Of a DNA stretch of 64,000 bases, positions 26,029-38,336 are shown piece by piece (positions within the stretch are counted from its first letter, which is position 1; each line of letters starts with the position of its first letter). The stretch covers positions 22,282,925 through 22,346,924 of the forward strand of contig NC_092087.1 in NCBI RefSeq assembly GCF_045679555.1, read 5' to 3'. The notes under the pieces are model-generated. The model was not told where the DNA came from and searched no databases. It saw nothing but the letters and a program-made list of their open reading frames with translations. Position numbers and translations under genes: made by a program. Source of the DNA: Salvelinus alpinus (taxonomy: Eukaryota; Chordata; Actinopteri; Salmoniformes; Salmonidae).

Positions 26029-29000
26029 TTATGCAGGTGCCACAGTGGAAACCTCTGTTTTTGATGTAGACACTTCAGAGCCATCATCTTCCTCCTTGCC
26101 AAAGAGCTGCATGATGCAAGAACGGAACTGTGGAGAAAGAATAAGAATGGAACATGAGGAAAGAGCTTCAAAATGTACAGTACGTCTACATTTAGGTAGA
26201 CATACTGTAATTCCTTTGTTAATCACTTTATTATTGATGGGTCAAAATATACTTAACCCAAATGTAAAAGTAACATGTAAAGTGTTGGTCCCATGTTTCT
26301 GAAATAAAATATCCCAGAAATGTTGTCGATATCCACAAAAGCTTATTTCTGTTACATTTTGTGCAGAAATGTGTTTACATCTCTGTTAGTGAGCATTTCA
26401 CCCTTTGCTAAGATTATCCATCCACCTGACAGGTGTGGCATATCTGGAAGCTGATTAAACAGCATTATGATTACACAGGTACACCTTGTGCTCGAGACAA
26501 TAAAAGGCCACTAAAATGTGCAGTTTTTTCACACAACACAATGCCACAGATATCTCAAGTTTTGAAGGAGCATGCAATTGTCATTCTGACTGCAGGAATG
26601 TCCAACAGAGCTGTTGCCAGAGAATGTAATGTTCATTTCTCTACCATAAGCCACCTCCAACCTCCTTTTAGAGAATTTGGCAGTATGTCCAACTGGCCTC
26701 ACAACCGCAGACCTCATGTAACCACGCCAGCCCAAGACAGGAGAAGGAGATATGTTGCGCTGCATGACACAAATGGTGGACACCAGATAATGACTGGTTT
26801 TCTGATCCACGCTCCTGCATTTTTTTTAAGGTATCTGTGTCCAACAGATGCATATCTGTATTCCCAGGCGTGTGAAATCAAGATGTTAGGGCCTATTTTT
26901 GTTCAGTGTTCATGTAGCTATCAGACTAACACACTTACCTGTTTGTTCATGAAGACATAGATAACTGGATTGTAGATGGTGGCGCTCTTGGCAAAGTAGG
27001 CAGGCAGTGCAGCAGCCAGAGGGTGGAAAGCATACCCAGGGTTAGCCGCAGAAAAGCAGGCAAAGCAGGTATAAGGTCCCCAGCATACACAGAAAGCTAT
27101 AATCATGACAACAACCATCCTGGACACTTCCTTCTCGGCCTTCTGTGTTGACTCAGAGTCTTTCTGCTGCGCAGCAACCTGTGGTCATTCAGAAGGAATA
27201 TCAAATGGTTAGATTTAACCCTTTTAATATGCCTTTTCAAAAGGTACACTTGACCATTACTGTTTTTAACAACATAGTTGCTTGCTACAGTATAGTATAT
27301 TCAAAATATCACTTACAGCACGAATGGCTAGCCACACGAAAATGTAGCAGAAGATGATCACGAACAGTGGGAAGAAGCAGCATGTAATCATGAGTGTAAT
27401 CATGTAGGACTTGACTCCAGGATCCTCATTGCCTCCGAACACATCAGGTCCGCAGGAAGTCTTCAGGCCGTGAGGCCAGTACCTGGTGGAGGGAGAAAGA
27501 TTTTGAACAATTGAGTTTCACACATCAGTGAAATAAAAAGAGACAAAAATCCCACCTGCTCCAGCCAAAGATGGGGGGGGCACACCAGAAAGCAGCCCAG
27601 ACCCAGGAGAAGATAATGCCTCCCATGGCCCATTTGCCATCAAACTTGACATTTCCAAAGGGCTTGCACACCACCACCCATCTCTCCCAAGAGATGACAG
27701 CCAGGGACCACAGAGCAGCAATACCTGTGCAGGGGAACAGTTGTACTGAAAGTTAGACACTAATTATATGTGAAAACACAGCACCGTAAGAACATGCACC
27801 AAGGAAATGGCTATAGGGAGCACTTTGTGTCGATCAATTTCTCTATACATTAATCTACAATTTCCACATATTACTGGTACAATAAATACAATTCAAATCT
27901 TTGTAAAACTGAGGAGTATCTTACCACACACAGACACAGTGTATCCCTCAAAGACACACATTGGATGTCCCAGAATGAAGTAGCCAAAAATCTGGTTGCA
28001 AACGCTGATGGTGCTTGCCAAAAGTGTTTCTCCAATGTCAGCAATAGCAAGGTTGACCAAGATCCAGTTCAGAGGGTGTTGGAGCTTCTTGAATTTTGCA
28101 GTGGCCACCAGTACCAGGCCATTGGTGAAGACTGAGGCAATGACCACAAAGATCATCCAAAGTGTTGAGAGATTGTACACCCATCTTGGAGCAATGTGGT
28201 AGTTGGGGCCCTCAAAAGGATCTGCATGTAACGTTCGTCATATGGAGGAAGAGAGGCCCAAAGCACAGCGTGGTTAGTGTTCATCATGTTTAATAAAGAC
28301 AATAAACGTGGAAAAAAACGAAACAGTTCTGTCTGGTGCAGACACACGAAGACAGAAGACAGCCACCCACAAAACCCAAAACAAAACAGGCTACCTAAAT
28401 ATGGTTCCCAATCAGAGACAATGACCAACACCTGCCTCTGATTGAGAACCATATCAGGCCAAACATAGAAAAGGGAAAACTAGACACACAACATAGAATG
28501 CACACTCAGCTCACGTCCTGACCAACACTAAAACAAAGAAAACACAAAAGAACTATGGTCAGAACGTGACACTGCAAAAGAAGAAGAGATAAAAATGTAA
28601 TATAAATTCCTGACTTATTGATATAGTCATATGCAGTGGTGTAAAGTACTTAAGTAAAAATACTTTAAAATACTACTTAAGTTGTTTTTTGGGGTATCTG
28701 TACTTTTATCTGTACAACTTTTACTTTCACTCCACTACATTCCCAAAGAAAATAATATACTTTTTACTCCATACATTTTCCCTGACACCCAAAAGTACTC
28801 GTTATATTTTGAATGCTTAGCAGGACAGAAAAATTGTCATATTCACACGCTTATCAAGAGAACATCCCTGGTCATCCCTACTGCCTCTGATCTGGCGGAC
28901 ACACTAAACACAAATGCTTAGTTTGTAAATTATAGGGGAGTGTTGGAGTGTGCCCCTGACTATGTTGAAAACAAGAAAATCGTGCCGTCTGTTTTGTTTT

Positions 29001-29659
29001 AATATAATTGATCCATACTTTTACTTTTTAGACTTAAGTATATTTTAGCAATTACATTTACTTTTGATACTTAAGTAGATTTAAAACCAAATACTTTTAG
29101 ACTTTTACTCAAGTAGAATTTTACTGGGTGACTTTCACTTTTACTTTAGTCATTTTTAATTAAGATATCTTTACTTTTACTTAAGTATGACAATTGGGTA
29201 CTTTTTCCACCACTGGTCATATGAGGACAGTAAACAAACATTTTGAACAGAATGTGTGCATCAAAAGTTATGACCAAGAAAAACACTGTCCTGACACAAA
29301 TTATTCAATGTATTGGTTGTATCATTGTGCGTACTGCTAATGCCAGTTACAAATGGTATGTCTGCTGTTTGTGAAATAACGTATGAGAGAACTACACTGC
29401 AACAAAAGACCTTCAGCAACATCAATTTAATTTAAAAAGGACACCATTACTCTCTGTAAATCTATAATAACTCCAATCTTTTGGGGGAATATACAGAATT
29501 AAGCTCTTTCAATAGTTCTACCAAATGATGTCACCCTCAGGCACTACACTGAACAAGATGTACTGTACCTTTGGTGTTATTGCTGTTGGTGTAGGCGAAA
29601 CCTGAATCTCTCGTTGTATCGTCGTGCCGCCTGGCAGCAAAGACTCCTAGCTCTGCCAT
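26029..29659 (-). CDS. opn1lw: Long-wave-sensitive cone opsin, copy B
   Basis: Six coding exons on the minus strand: 29659-29569, 28221-27925, 27724-27556, 27482-27317, 27178-26939 and 26127-26029; 1062 bp, 353 aa. The start gives [20 protein letters not shown]; an N-glycosylation site NNT follows. Counterion CVFEGY, SWERW, chloride-site WPHGLKT and retinal Lys ([11 protein letters not shown]) are all present. Tuning sites read Ala180, His197, Phe277, Thr285, Ala308; Phe277 differs from copy A and, by the known LWS rules, should shift absorbance a few nanometres to shorter wavelength. Introns are swollen by mobile elements: intron 1 holds a solo LTR and a hAT MITE, intron 5 a decayed Tc1 piece. 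The LTR lies 5 bp from exon 2 and duplicates the acceptor, so splicing may be disturbed even though the coding exons are intact. Confidence 0.93.
26250..26920 (+). mobile_element. Internally deleted Tc1-like transposon in LWS-B intron 5
   Basis: The left part carries GTAAAGTGTTGGTCCCATGT and the N-terminal helix-turn-helix of a Tc1 transposase ([20 protein letters not shown], then [19 protein letters not shown]). The sequence then jumps at about 26742 to the C-terminal end ([13 protein letters not shown]) and the 3' flank ending TTTTTGTTCAGTGTTCATG. The catalytic DDE region is missing. The equivalent intron of copy A (22764-22982) is only 219 bp and lacks the element, so it arrived after the two copies separated. 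Confidence 0.8.
28227..28571 (-). repeat. Solo LTR in LWS-B intron 1, beside the exon 2 acceptor
   Basis: 345 bp, TGTCACGTTC...GAACGTTACA on the minus strand, flanked by the 5-bp duplication CTGCA (28222-28226 and 28572-28576). No internal retroelement sequence is present, so it is a recombined solo LTR. It shares its family with 40814-41213. It contains an 18-bp imperfect hairpin, TGGTTCCCAATCAGAGAC against GCCTCTGATTGAGAACCA (about 28402-28450). Confidence 0.9.
28634..29215. mobile_element. Non-autonomous hAT MITE in LWS-B intron 1
   Basis: 582 bp, starting CAGTGGTGTAAAGTAC and ending GTACTTTTTCCACCACTG, with an 8-bp target duplication GTCATATG on both sides (28626-28633 and 29216-29223). 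CAG ends with an 8-bp duplication are the hAT signature. The interior is AT-rich and full of inverted TACTTAAGTA words, with no transposase. Confidence 0.9.
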
Positions 29660-29730
29660 CCTGGACTGCTTAACAGGAGTTTCTGATGTTGACTGCTGAA
29701 GTCCAAGCCGTGCTTCTCAAATATCCTAGG

Positions 29731-29767
29731 GTTTATATACCATCCTTTGGGTCTTTTGAAAGGATTA
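29731..29767 (-). promoter_or_regulatory. Core promoter of LWS copy B: TATA box and Crx/Otx-like site
   Basis: On the minus strand GTATATAAAC (29740-29731) lies about 72 bp upstream of the ATG, a normal spacing for a short 5' UTR. TAATCC (29767-29762), a Crx/Otx core, lies about 25 bp further upstream. Their closeness to the gene and to each other supports a photoreceptor promoter. It does not align with the copy A promoter, which has its TATA about 240 bp from the ATG. Confidence 0.6.
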
Positions 29768-29779
29768 TGGCCTTGGAGG

Positions 29780-31346
29780 AATTAGGGCACGGTTGGCACT
29801 GGGGCCATGGTATAATTTGTGCCATGGCATGGGCTGGACTGTCTTTTCTTAACTGTTAATTACCACCAACAACTAAGTAGGGTGGATTTCAGAGGCCCAT
29901 AATCTTGTCTGAGAGGGCTTTAGTGGCAGAGAAGGTTAAAAGTAATTTAAATGCCATGCTGCTGTAACTGAGGCCCAGATTGGTCAGTTGACTGGCATTA
30001 GGGTAATTGGTTTTAAATGTGTAACTTTAAAAAATTAAAAGTTGTCTAAGAGAAATATGTATGATGACTGACTACACTTCAACATGAAAAATAGTGTCGA
30101 GAGAAATCCAGATGCCAACATGCCATGTAGGCCCACAAGGCCCTATTGGAGCTGGAATGGTTGATAAGTTTAAAAAATAAAAATAAAGTATTTTTGGCTG
30201 TCTCAGATGCTTTATTTCGTTTCATCTGCTATTTTCCACATTGGGGGGAGCACCATCACTCTATCACTCTACAGATTGACAATACCTCATATCCATCATA
30301 TTTCAATGAATGATAACTGATGACAAAAGTGCATCTGAAATGCATCGGAAACACTGACTTTATGAAAATCAATATCTCTTTAGAAGTACATTTTTGTAGT
30401 TAAACTGTTGAATGTACAGTATAGTGATATAGAATGCCACCCTAAACATTATTAGGCCTATTATATGTAACATGCCAAATGGGCCAGTTATCTGATATCT
30501 GGGTTAGACGGATTTGTCTTCTGACTAAAGCAGCTTATTCGGACAAGTGGGGTTCCGCAGGACTTTACCTATGAAAGTCTAATTAGTATTGACAAGAGTG
30601 CAGTCAGAAACGGTCTAATCTCTCCTGATTGATGGTTCATTTTGGGGAAGCAGGGTTTATCCAAAAACCTGAAGGGAGTCAAGTTTAATCCCTGACAGTA
30701 GTAAACCTGAAGGTTAAATTAAGGGTTTTATTTAACTCCTGGTATCTTTTTCCGGCAGCTGTTGAATGTGACGTTTAACTAACAGCCTTGAGAAGATCTC
30801 CATGAAGAGTGGAGGATGGAGCCAGCAAACATGATGATGTGCGAGAACAGTCTGTTGACGTGTTATGTCTCCCTCAGTGTTTTGTTTTATGTGCTGTCTT
30901 TTGGTTCTATTTTCACTATTCTTAACTGTTTGACTGTTTGACTGTTTGATGGTTGACAGATGATCCTCCTTTTATGCGCAAAATGTTTTAGACTATAGCA
31001 CAACTGAACCATTCAATTGAAGGAACTTGGCTTTGATTGTAGCCTAGTCCCATTCTTATAAAGCCTACCTGCAATCTCCTAATCGTGCTCCTCTGTAAAA
31101 TGCTGCATTGCTTCAAGGGTAAGTCTAGAATTCCGCTAGTTTTGAACTATTCATGATTGGTAAAAGTTCACCACTAGCAGAACTCTGATTTTCTTCAAGA
31201 AAAGAATGCTCTTGTGTAAATTGGGATTTTGGTATTGAATGACTAATGTACAGGAATATACTGTGAATGAATTTATTTTTAATTATGTTAGTTGTGTGAT
31301 ATATACAAGAGTTGCAAATTGTATTTGTGTGGCCTTGAATTGATTT
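29780..31346. other. No gene seen; spacer upstream of LWS copy B
   Basis: Unique-looking AT-rich DNA without coding potential. This is where LWS upstream control elements would be expected from other fish, but nothing can be named from sequence alone. Confidence 0.4.
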
Positions 31347-31541
31347 GGGGTGGCAGGTAGCCTAGTGGTTAGAGCGTTGGACTAGTAACCGAAAGGTTAG
31401 AAGATCGAATTCCAGAACCGACAAGGTAAAAATATGTCGTTCTGCCCCTGAACAAGGCAGTTAACCCACTGTTCCTAGGCCGTCATTAAGAATAAGAACA
31501 TGTTCCTAACTGACTTGCCTAGTTAAATTTAAAAAATAAAT
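31347..31541 (+). repeat. tRNA-derived SINE (salmonid SlmI/HpaI style)
   Basis: The head reads GGTAGCCTAGTGGTTAGAGC (A box of a pol III promoter), then GATCGAATTCC (B-box remnant). The body has CTGCCCCTGAACAAGGCAGT and ends CTTGCCTAGTTAAATTTAAAA. A short second SINE head lies at 32186-32210, cut off where the hAT element begins. Confidence 0.8.
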
Positions 31542-32185
31542 TTTACACTATTTCATGATTTAATTTCCTTCATATTACTTTGTTATTTTAATAATAATAA
31601 CTTAGCCTACTTTTGGTGTTATTACTGGTATTACTATTGCTGTCATAGCCTAATTTGTTGTTATTGTTTTATTTAGCATATTAATTTATGAATAACTATA
31701 AATTTTATAATTTTATAATTTATAATCATTGTGTTGTTGTTGTTGTTTTGTTGTTGTTGTTGTTCTGGAAGGAAGGAATATCCTCCATAACCATCTATAT
31801 CAAGGTATATATATATATTTATTATTTGTAATACATTTTTTTTTTACAGATTCTGCAGTAGCTTAAATAATAAAAAAGTTTATTTTTCTTTCATCAAAAT
31901 AGAATTTAAATAGCCTCATTTATTAGGCTAAACATAGACTATTTTATCCCTTAACAATATATACCTAATGAGGGATGTATGATCCTATGTTCTTGCCTCT
32001 TGAAATCTATACTGTAGTCTACACACCTGTGGCTGCATGCAAATGTTTAATTAAGGACTGATAGCTGATAAGGACTAATTAAGTAATTAAGGGCTAAGAG
32101 TAATTAAAGTGCAGACCACACCAAGAGTTTTTTACTGTAAAGGAAGCATGAAGATAATGGTTTAACAGGTAATGCTATCTGTTTA
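31542..32185. other. No gene seen; AT-rich spacer with a (TTG)n run
   Basis: A GTT-repeat microsatellite at about 31732-31765. No coding potential. Confidence 0.4.
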
Positions 32186-32345
32186 GGGCGGCAGACAGCC
32201 TAGCGGTTAACCTCTACAGCAGGAATTCCCAAACTGGGGTACGCGCAACGCAGTCGGAGGTACGCCAAATAAAATGTGATTCACATTTAATATATATATA
32301 TACAGTATATAATATTTATATATATATTTGTATATATATATATAT

Positions 32346-33832
32346 TTCCAACATTTGTTTACAGACAGATTATTTCACTTATAATTCACTGTATCACAAT
32401 TCCAGTGGGTCAGAAGTTTACATACACTAAGTTGACTGTGCCTTTAAACAGCTTGGAAAATGATGTTGTGGCATTAGAAGCTTCTGATAGGCTAATTGAC
32501 ATCATTTGAGTCAATTGGAGATGTACCTATGGATGTATTTCAAGGCCTACCTTCAAACTCAGTGCCTCTTTGCTTGACATCATGGGAAAATCAAAGAAAT
32601 CAGCCAAGACCTCATAAAAAGAATTGTAGACCTCCACAAGTCTGGTTCATCCTTGGGAGCAATTTCCAAACGCCTGAAGGTACCACGTTCATCTGTACAA
32701 ACAATAGTATGCAAGTATAAACACCATGGGACCACGCAGCCGTCACACTGCTCAGGAAGGAGACGCGTTCTGTCTCCTAGAAATGAACGTACTTTGGTAC
32801 GAAAAGTACAGATCAATCCCAGAACAATAGCAAAGGACCTTGTGAAGATGCTGGAGGAAACTGGTACAAAGTATCTAGTTCCACAGTAAAACGAGTCCTA
32901 TATCGACATAACCTGAAAGGCCGCTCAGCAAGGAGGAAGCCACTGCTCCAAAACTGCCATGAAAAACCCAGACTACGGTTTGCAACTGCACATGGGGACA
33001 AAGATCGTACTTTTTGGAGAAATGTCCTCTGGTCTGATGAAATAAAAATAGAACTGTTTGGCCATAATAACCATCGTTATGTTTGGAGGATAAAGGGGGA
33101 GGCTTGCAAGCCGAAGAACACCATCCCAACCGTGAAGCACGGGGGTGGCAGCATCATGTTGTGGGGGTGAAGTTGCTGCAGGAGGGACTGGTGCACTTCA
33201 CAAAATAGATGGCATCATGAGGTAGGAAAATGATATGGATATATTGAAGCAACATCTCAAGACATCAGTCAAGAAGTTAAAACTTGTTCGCAAATGGGTC
33301 TTCCAAATGGACAATGACCCCAAGCGTACTTCCAAAGTTGTGGCAAAATGGCTTAAGGACAACAAGGTCAAGGTATTGGAATGGCCATCACAAAGCCCTG
33401 ACCTCAATCCCATAGAAAATTTGTGGGCAGAACTGAAAAGTGTGTGCGAGCAAGGAGGCCTACACACCAGACTCAGTTACACCAGCTCTGTCAGGAGGAA
33501 TGGGACAAAATTCACCCAACTTATTGTGGGAAGCTTGTGGAAGGCTACCTGAAACATTTGACCCAAGTTAAACAATTTAAAGGAAATGCTACCAAATACT
33601 AATTGAATGTATGTAAACTTCTGACCCACCGGGAATGTGATGAAAGAAATAAAAGCTGAAATAAATTGTTCTCTCTACTATTATTCTCACATTTCACATT
33701 CTTAAAATAAAGTGGTGATTCTAACTGACCTAAAACAGGGACATTTTACTAGGATTCAGTAAAGGAATTGTGAAAAACTGAGTTTAAATGTATTTGGCTA
33801 AGGTGTATGTAAACTTCCGACTTCAACTGTGT
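32346..33832 (+). mobile_element. Tc1-like transposon, salmonid type, left end missing
   Basis: Begins inside the element at TTCCAACATTTGTTTACAG and ends ACTTCCGACTTCAACTGT near 33831. Transposase remnants: GAISKRLKVPRSSVQTIVCK (helix-turn-helix), [20 protein letters not shown] (second catalytic Asp), [17 protein letters not shown] (third catalytic residue Glu). Several stops and frame changes divide the gene. The same family is at 54830-60932. Confidence 0.85.
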
Positions 33833-34324
33833 ATATACAGTACAGAGAATACTTACTTACAAGCCTTTAACCAACGATGCAGTTTTAAGAAAATAAAAAT
33901 AAAAAAAGATCAGGAAAAAGTAAGATAAGAAAAACAAATAATTAAGAGAGCAGCAGTGAATAACAATAGCGGGGCAATATACAGGGGGTACCGGTACAGA
34001 GTCAATGTGTCAATGTGTGGAGGCACTGGTGGCGAGGTAATTGAGATATTTTGTACATGCAGGTATGGTTGTTGTACCCCTTTCAAACATTTAACCTCCA
34101 GCTGCATACCTCCTGTAGCACCAAGATCAGCACACTCTCAAATCTTGTTTTTGCCATCATTGTAAGCATGCCACACATGCCACACACACACATACGATAC
34201 ATTTACTAAACATAAGAATGAGTGTGAGTTTTTGTCACAACCTGGCTCGTGGGAAGTGACAAAGAGCTCTTAAAGGACCATTGCACAAATAATAATCAAT
34301 CATTTTGCACTTCAATTAGCCATC
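33833..34324. other. hAT 3' noncoding region
   Basis: No gene. GGGGTACCGGTACAGAGTCAA at about 33985-34008 resembles a LINE 3'-region word common in salmonid DNA, but the fragment is too short to assign. Confidence 0.3.
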
Positions 34325-35135
34325 TTACTTATAAAACTTTATTTGTTCATCGAAAATTGTGAATAACTCACCACAGGTTAATGAGAAGGGTGTGCTTGAA
34401 AGGATGCACATAATGCTGCAATGTTGTGTTGTATTGGAGAGACTCAGTCTTAAATCATTTCCCACACTCAGTCTGTGCCTGCATTTAGTTTTCATGCTAG
34501 TGAGGGCCGAGAATCCACTCTCACATAGGTACGTGGTTGCAAAGGGCATCAGTGTCTTAACAGCACGATATGCCAAGGCAGGATACTCCGAGCGCAGCCC
34601 AATCCAGAAATCTGGCAGTGGTTTCTGATTAAATTACATTTTCACAGAACCGCTTGTTGCAATTTCGATGAGGCTCTCTTGTTCAGATATCGGTAAGTGG
34701 ACTGGAGGCAGGGCATGAAAGAGATAATGAATCCAGTTGTTGGTGTCATCCATTTCGGGAAAGTACCTGCGTAATTGTGCACCAAACTCACTCAGGTGCT
34801 TCGCTATATCACATTTGACATTGTCCGTAAGCTTGAGTTCATTTGCACACAAAAACTCATACAATGATGGAAAGACCTGTGTTTTGTCCTTGTTAATACA
34901 GACAGAGAAGAGCTCCAACTGCTTAACCACAGCTTCAATTTTGTCCCGCACATTGAATATAGTTGCGGAGAGTCCCTGAAATCCTAGATTCAGATCATTC
35001 AGGAGAGAAAAAACATCACCCAGATAGGCCAGTCGTGTGAGAAACTCGTCATCAGACAAGTGAAAATGATGGTCCGTAAAGAAAACATTAAGCTCGTCTC
35101 TCAATTCAAAAAAACGTGTCAATACTTTGCCCCTT
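34325..35135 (-). pseudogene. hAT transposase, C-terminal half
   Basis: Frame 35164-34634 gives GKVLTRFFELRDELNVFF, YLGDVFSLLNDLNLGFQG and FPEMDDTNNWIHYLFHALPP. Frame 34576-34325 gives TTYLCESGFSALTSMKTKCRHRL, the hAT dimerisation motif. The two are separated by a frame break near 34600. It continues the transposase from 38336 across the LINE. Confidence 0.8.
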
Positions 35136-35141
35136 GATTTA

Positions 35142-38100
35142 AAAAAAATATATATATATTCCACCTTTACTTAACCAGGTAGGCCAGTTGAGAACAAGTT
35201 CTCATTTACAACTGCGACCTGGCCAAGAAAAAGCAAAGCAGTGCGACACAAACAACAACACAGAGTTACACATGGAATAAACAAACAAACAGTCAATAAC
35301 ACAATAGAAAAGTCTATATACAGTGTGTGTAAATGAGGTAAGATAAGGAGGGTAAGGCAATAAATAGGCCATAGTGGCGAAATAATTACAATTGAGCAAT
35401 TAAACACTGGAGTGATAGATGTGCAGAAGATGAATGTGCAAGTAGAGATACTGGGGTGCAAAGGAGCAACAACAAAAAAACAGTATGGGGATGAGGTAGT
35501 TTGACAGGCTATTCACAGATGGGCTATGTACAGGTGCAGTGATCTGTGAGCTGCTCTGAAAGCTGTGGCTTAAAGTGAGAGAGGGAGATATAAGTCTCCA
35601 GCATCAGTGATTTTTGCAATTCGTACCAGTCATTGGCAGCAGAGAACTGGAAGGAAAGGCGGCCAAAGTAGGAATTGGCTTTGGGGGTGACCAGTGAAAT
35701 ATACCTGCTGGAGCGTGTGCTATGGGTGGGTGCTGCTATGGTGACCAGTGAGCTGAGATAAGGTGGGGCTTTACCTAGCAAAGACTTATAGATGACCTGG
35801 AGCCAGTGGGTTTGGCGACAAATATGTATCGAGGGCCAGCCAACGAGAGCATACAGGTCGCAGTGGTGGGTAGAATATATTGGGCTTTGGTGACAAAACG
35901 GATGGCACTGTGATAGACTGCATCCAATTTGCTGAGTAGAGTGTTGGAGGCTATTTTGTAAATGACATCGCCGAAGTTGAGGATCGGTAGGATAGTCAGT
36001 TTTACGAGGGTATGTTTGGCAGCATGAGTGAAGAATGCTTTGTTGCGAAATAGGAAGCCGATTCTAGATCTAATTTTGGATTGGAGAAGCTTAATGTGAG
36101 TCTGGAAGGAGAGTTTACAATATAACCAGACACCTAGGTAATTGTGGTTGTCCACATATTCTAAGTCAGAACCGTCCAGAGTAGTGATGCTGGAAGGGCG
36201 GGCAGGTGCGGGCAGCAATCGGTTGAAGAGCATGCATTTAGTTTGACTTGCATTTAAGAGTAGTTGGAGGCCACAGAAGGAGAGTTGTACGGCATTGAAG
36301 CTCGTCTGGAAGTTAGTTAACACAGTGTCCAAAGAAGGGCCAGAAGTATACAGAATCGTGTCGTCTGTGTAGAGGTGGATCAGAGAATCACCAGCAGCAA
36401 GAGCAAAATTATTGATGTATACAGATAAAAGAGTCAGAGAATTGAACCCTGTGGCACCCCCATAGAGACTGCCAGAGGTCCGGACAACAGGCCCTCCGAT
36501 TTGATACACTGAACTCTGTCTGAGAAGTAGTTGGTGAACTAGGCGAGGCAGTCATTTGAGAAACCAAGGCGGTTGAGTCTGCCGATAAGATTGTGGTGAT
36601 TCGAAAGCCTTGACATAGTCGAAAGCCTTGGCCAGGTCGATGAAGACGGTGGCACAGCATTGTCTCTTATCGATGGTGGTTATGATATCGTTTAGGACCT
36701 TGAGCGTGGCTGAGGTGCACCCATGACCAGCTCGGAAACCAGATTGCATAGCGGAGAAGGTACGATGGGATTCGAAATGATCAGTGATCTGAATGTTAAC
36801 TTGGCTTTCGAAGACCTTAGAAAGGAAGGGTAAGATAGATATAGGTCTGTAACAGAGTCTAGAGTGTCTCACCCTTTGAAGCTTTCCAATTTTTGGGGAT
36901 CTCAGACGATACAAAAGAGAGGTTGAACAGGCTAGTAATAGGGGTTGCAACAATTGCGGCGGATAATTTTAGAAAGAGATGGTCCAGATGATCTATCCCG
37001 GCTGATTTGTAGGGGTCCAGATTTTGTAGCTCTTTCAAAACATCGGCTATCTGGATTTGGGTGAAGGAGAAATAGGGGAGGCTTTGGCAAGTTGCTGTGG
37101 GGGGTGCAGGGCTGTTGACCGGTTTAGGGGTAGCCAGGTGGAAATCATGGCCAGCCGTAGAAAAATGCTTATTGAAATTCTCAATTATTGTGGATTTATC
37201 GGTGGTGTTTCCTAGCCTCAGTGCAGTGGGCATCTGGCAGAAGGTGCTCTTATTCTCCATGAACTTTACAGTGTCCCATAACATTTTGGAGTGTGTGCTA
37301 CAGGATGCAAATTTCTGTTTGAAAAAGCTAGCCTTTGCTTTCCTAACTGACTGTGTATATATTGGTTCCTGACTTCCCTGAAAAGTTGCATACGCGGGGG
37401 CTATTCGATGCTAATGCAGAACGCCACAGGATGTTTTTGTGCTGGTCAAGGGCAGTCAGGTCTGGAGTGAACCAAGGGCTATACCTGTTCCTGGTTCTAC
37501 ATTTTTTGAATGGGGCATGCTTATTTAAGATCCTGAGGAAAGCACTTTTAAAGAATAACCAGGCATCCTCTACTGACGAAATGAGGTCAATATCCTTCCA
37601 GAATACCCGGGCCAGGTTGATTAGAAAGGCCTGCTCGCTGAAGTGTTTTAGGGAGCGTTTGACAGTGATGAGGGGTGGTCGTTTGACCGCAGACCCATTA
37701 CGGATGCAGGCAATGAGGCAGTGATCACTGAGATCCTGGATGAAGACAGCAGAGGTGTATTTGGAGGGCAGGTTGGTTAGGATGATGTCTATGAGGATGC
37801 CCGTGTTGTACCTGGTAGGTTCATTGATAAATTGTTTGAGATTGAGGGCATCTAGCTTAGATTGTAGGACGCCCGGGGTGTTAAGCATGTCCCAGTATAG
37901 GTCACTTAACAGTATGAGCTCTGACGATAGACGGGGGGCAATCAATTCACGTATGGTGTCCAGGGCACAGCTGGGGCAGAAGTTGGTCTATAGCAAGCGG
38001 CAACGGTGAGAGACTTGTTTCTGGAAATGTGGATTTTTAAAAGTAGAAGCTCAAATTGTTTGGGCACAGACCTGGATAGTATGACAGAACTCTGCAGGGT

Positions 38101-38336
38101 ATCTCTGCAGTAGATTGCAACTCTGCCCCCTTTGGCAGTTCTATCCTGTCGGAAAATGTTATAGTTAGGAATGGAAATATCAGGGGTTTTGGTGGCCTTC
38201 CTAAGCCAGGATTCAGACACGGCTAGGACATCCGGGTTGGCAGAGTGTGCTAAAGCAGTGAATAAAACAAACTTAGGGAGGAGGCTTCTAATGTTTACAT
38301 GCATGAAACCAAGGCTTTTTGCTTTTACGGTTAATA
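35142..38336 (-). mobile_element. 5'-truncated LINE inside the hAT transposase
   Basis: Same family as 55705-60441. On the minus strand it starts at the endonuclease (KSLGFMHVNIRSLLPK, PDVLAVSESWL, VAACYRPTSAP), continues through the linker (YSPWFTPDLTALDQHKNIL at about 37500) and reverse transcriptase (LQPLLLAC to AGHGCTSATLKVLNDIITTI, FIDLAKAFDYV, HLYTDDTILYTS). It ends in the tail CCTGGTTAAGTAAAGGTGG. Several frame changes, so inactive. The insertion point lies within the codons for hAT RWL(S)RGK. Confidence 0.85.

Noticed and set aside
26433-26960. A 175-residue frame in LWS-B intron 5 as a possible host or alternative opsin exon
   Set aside because: It is an internally deleted Tc1 transposase whose last residues run by chance across antisense opsin exon 5.
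31347-31420. A tRNA gene suggested by A-box and B-box-like sequence
   Set aside because: The sequence continues into a SINE body and tail and the B box is degraded; it is a SINE head.
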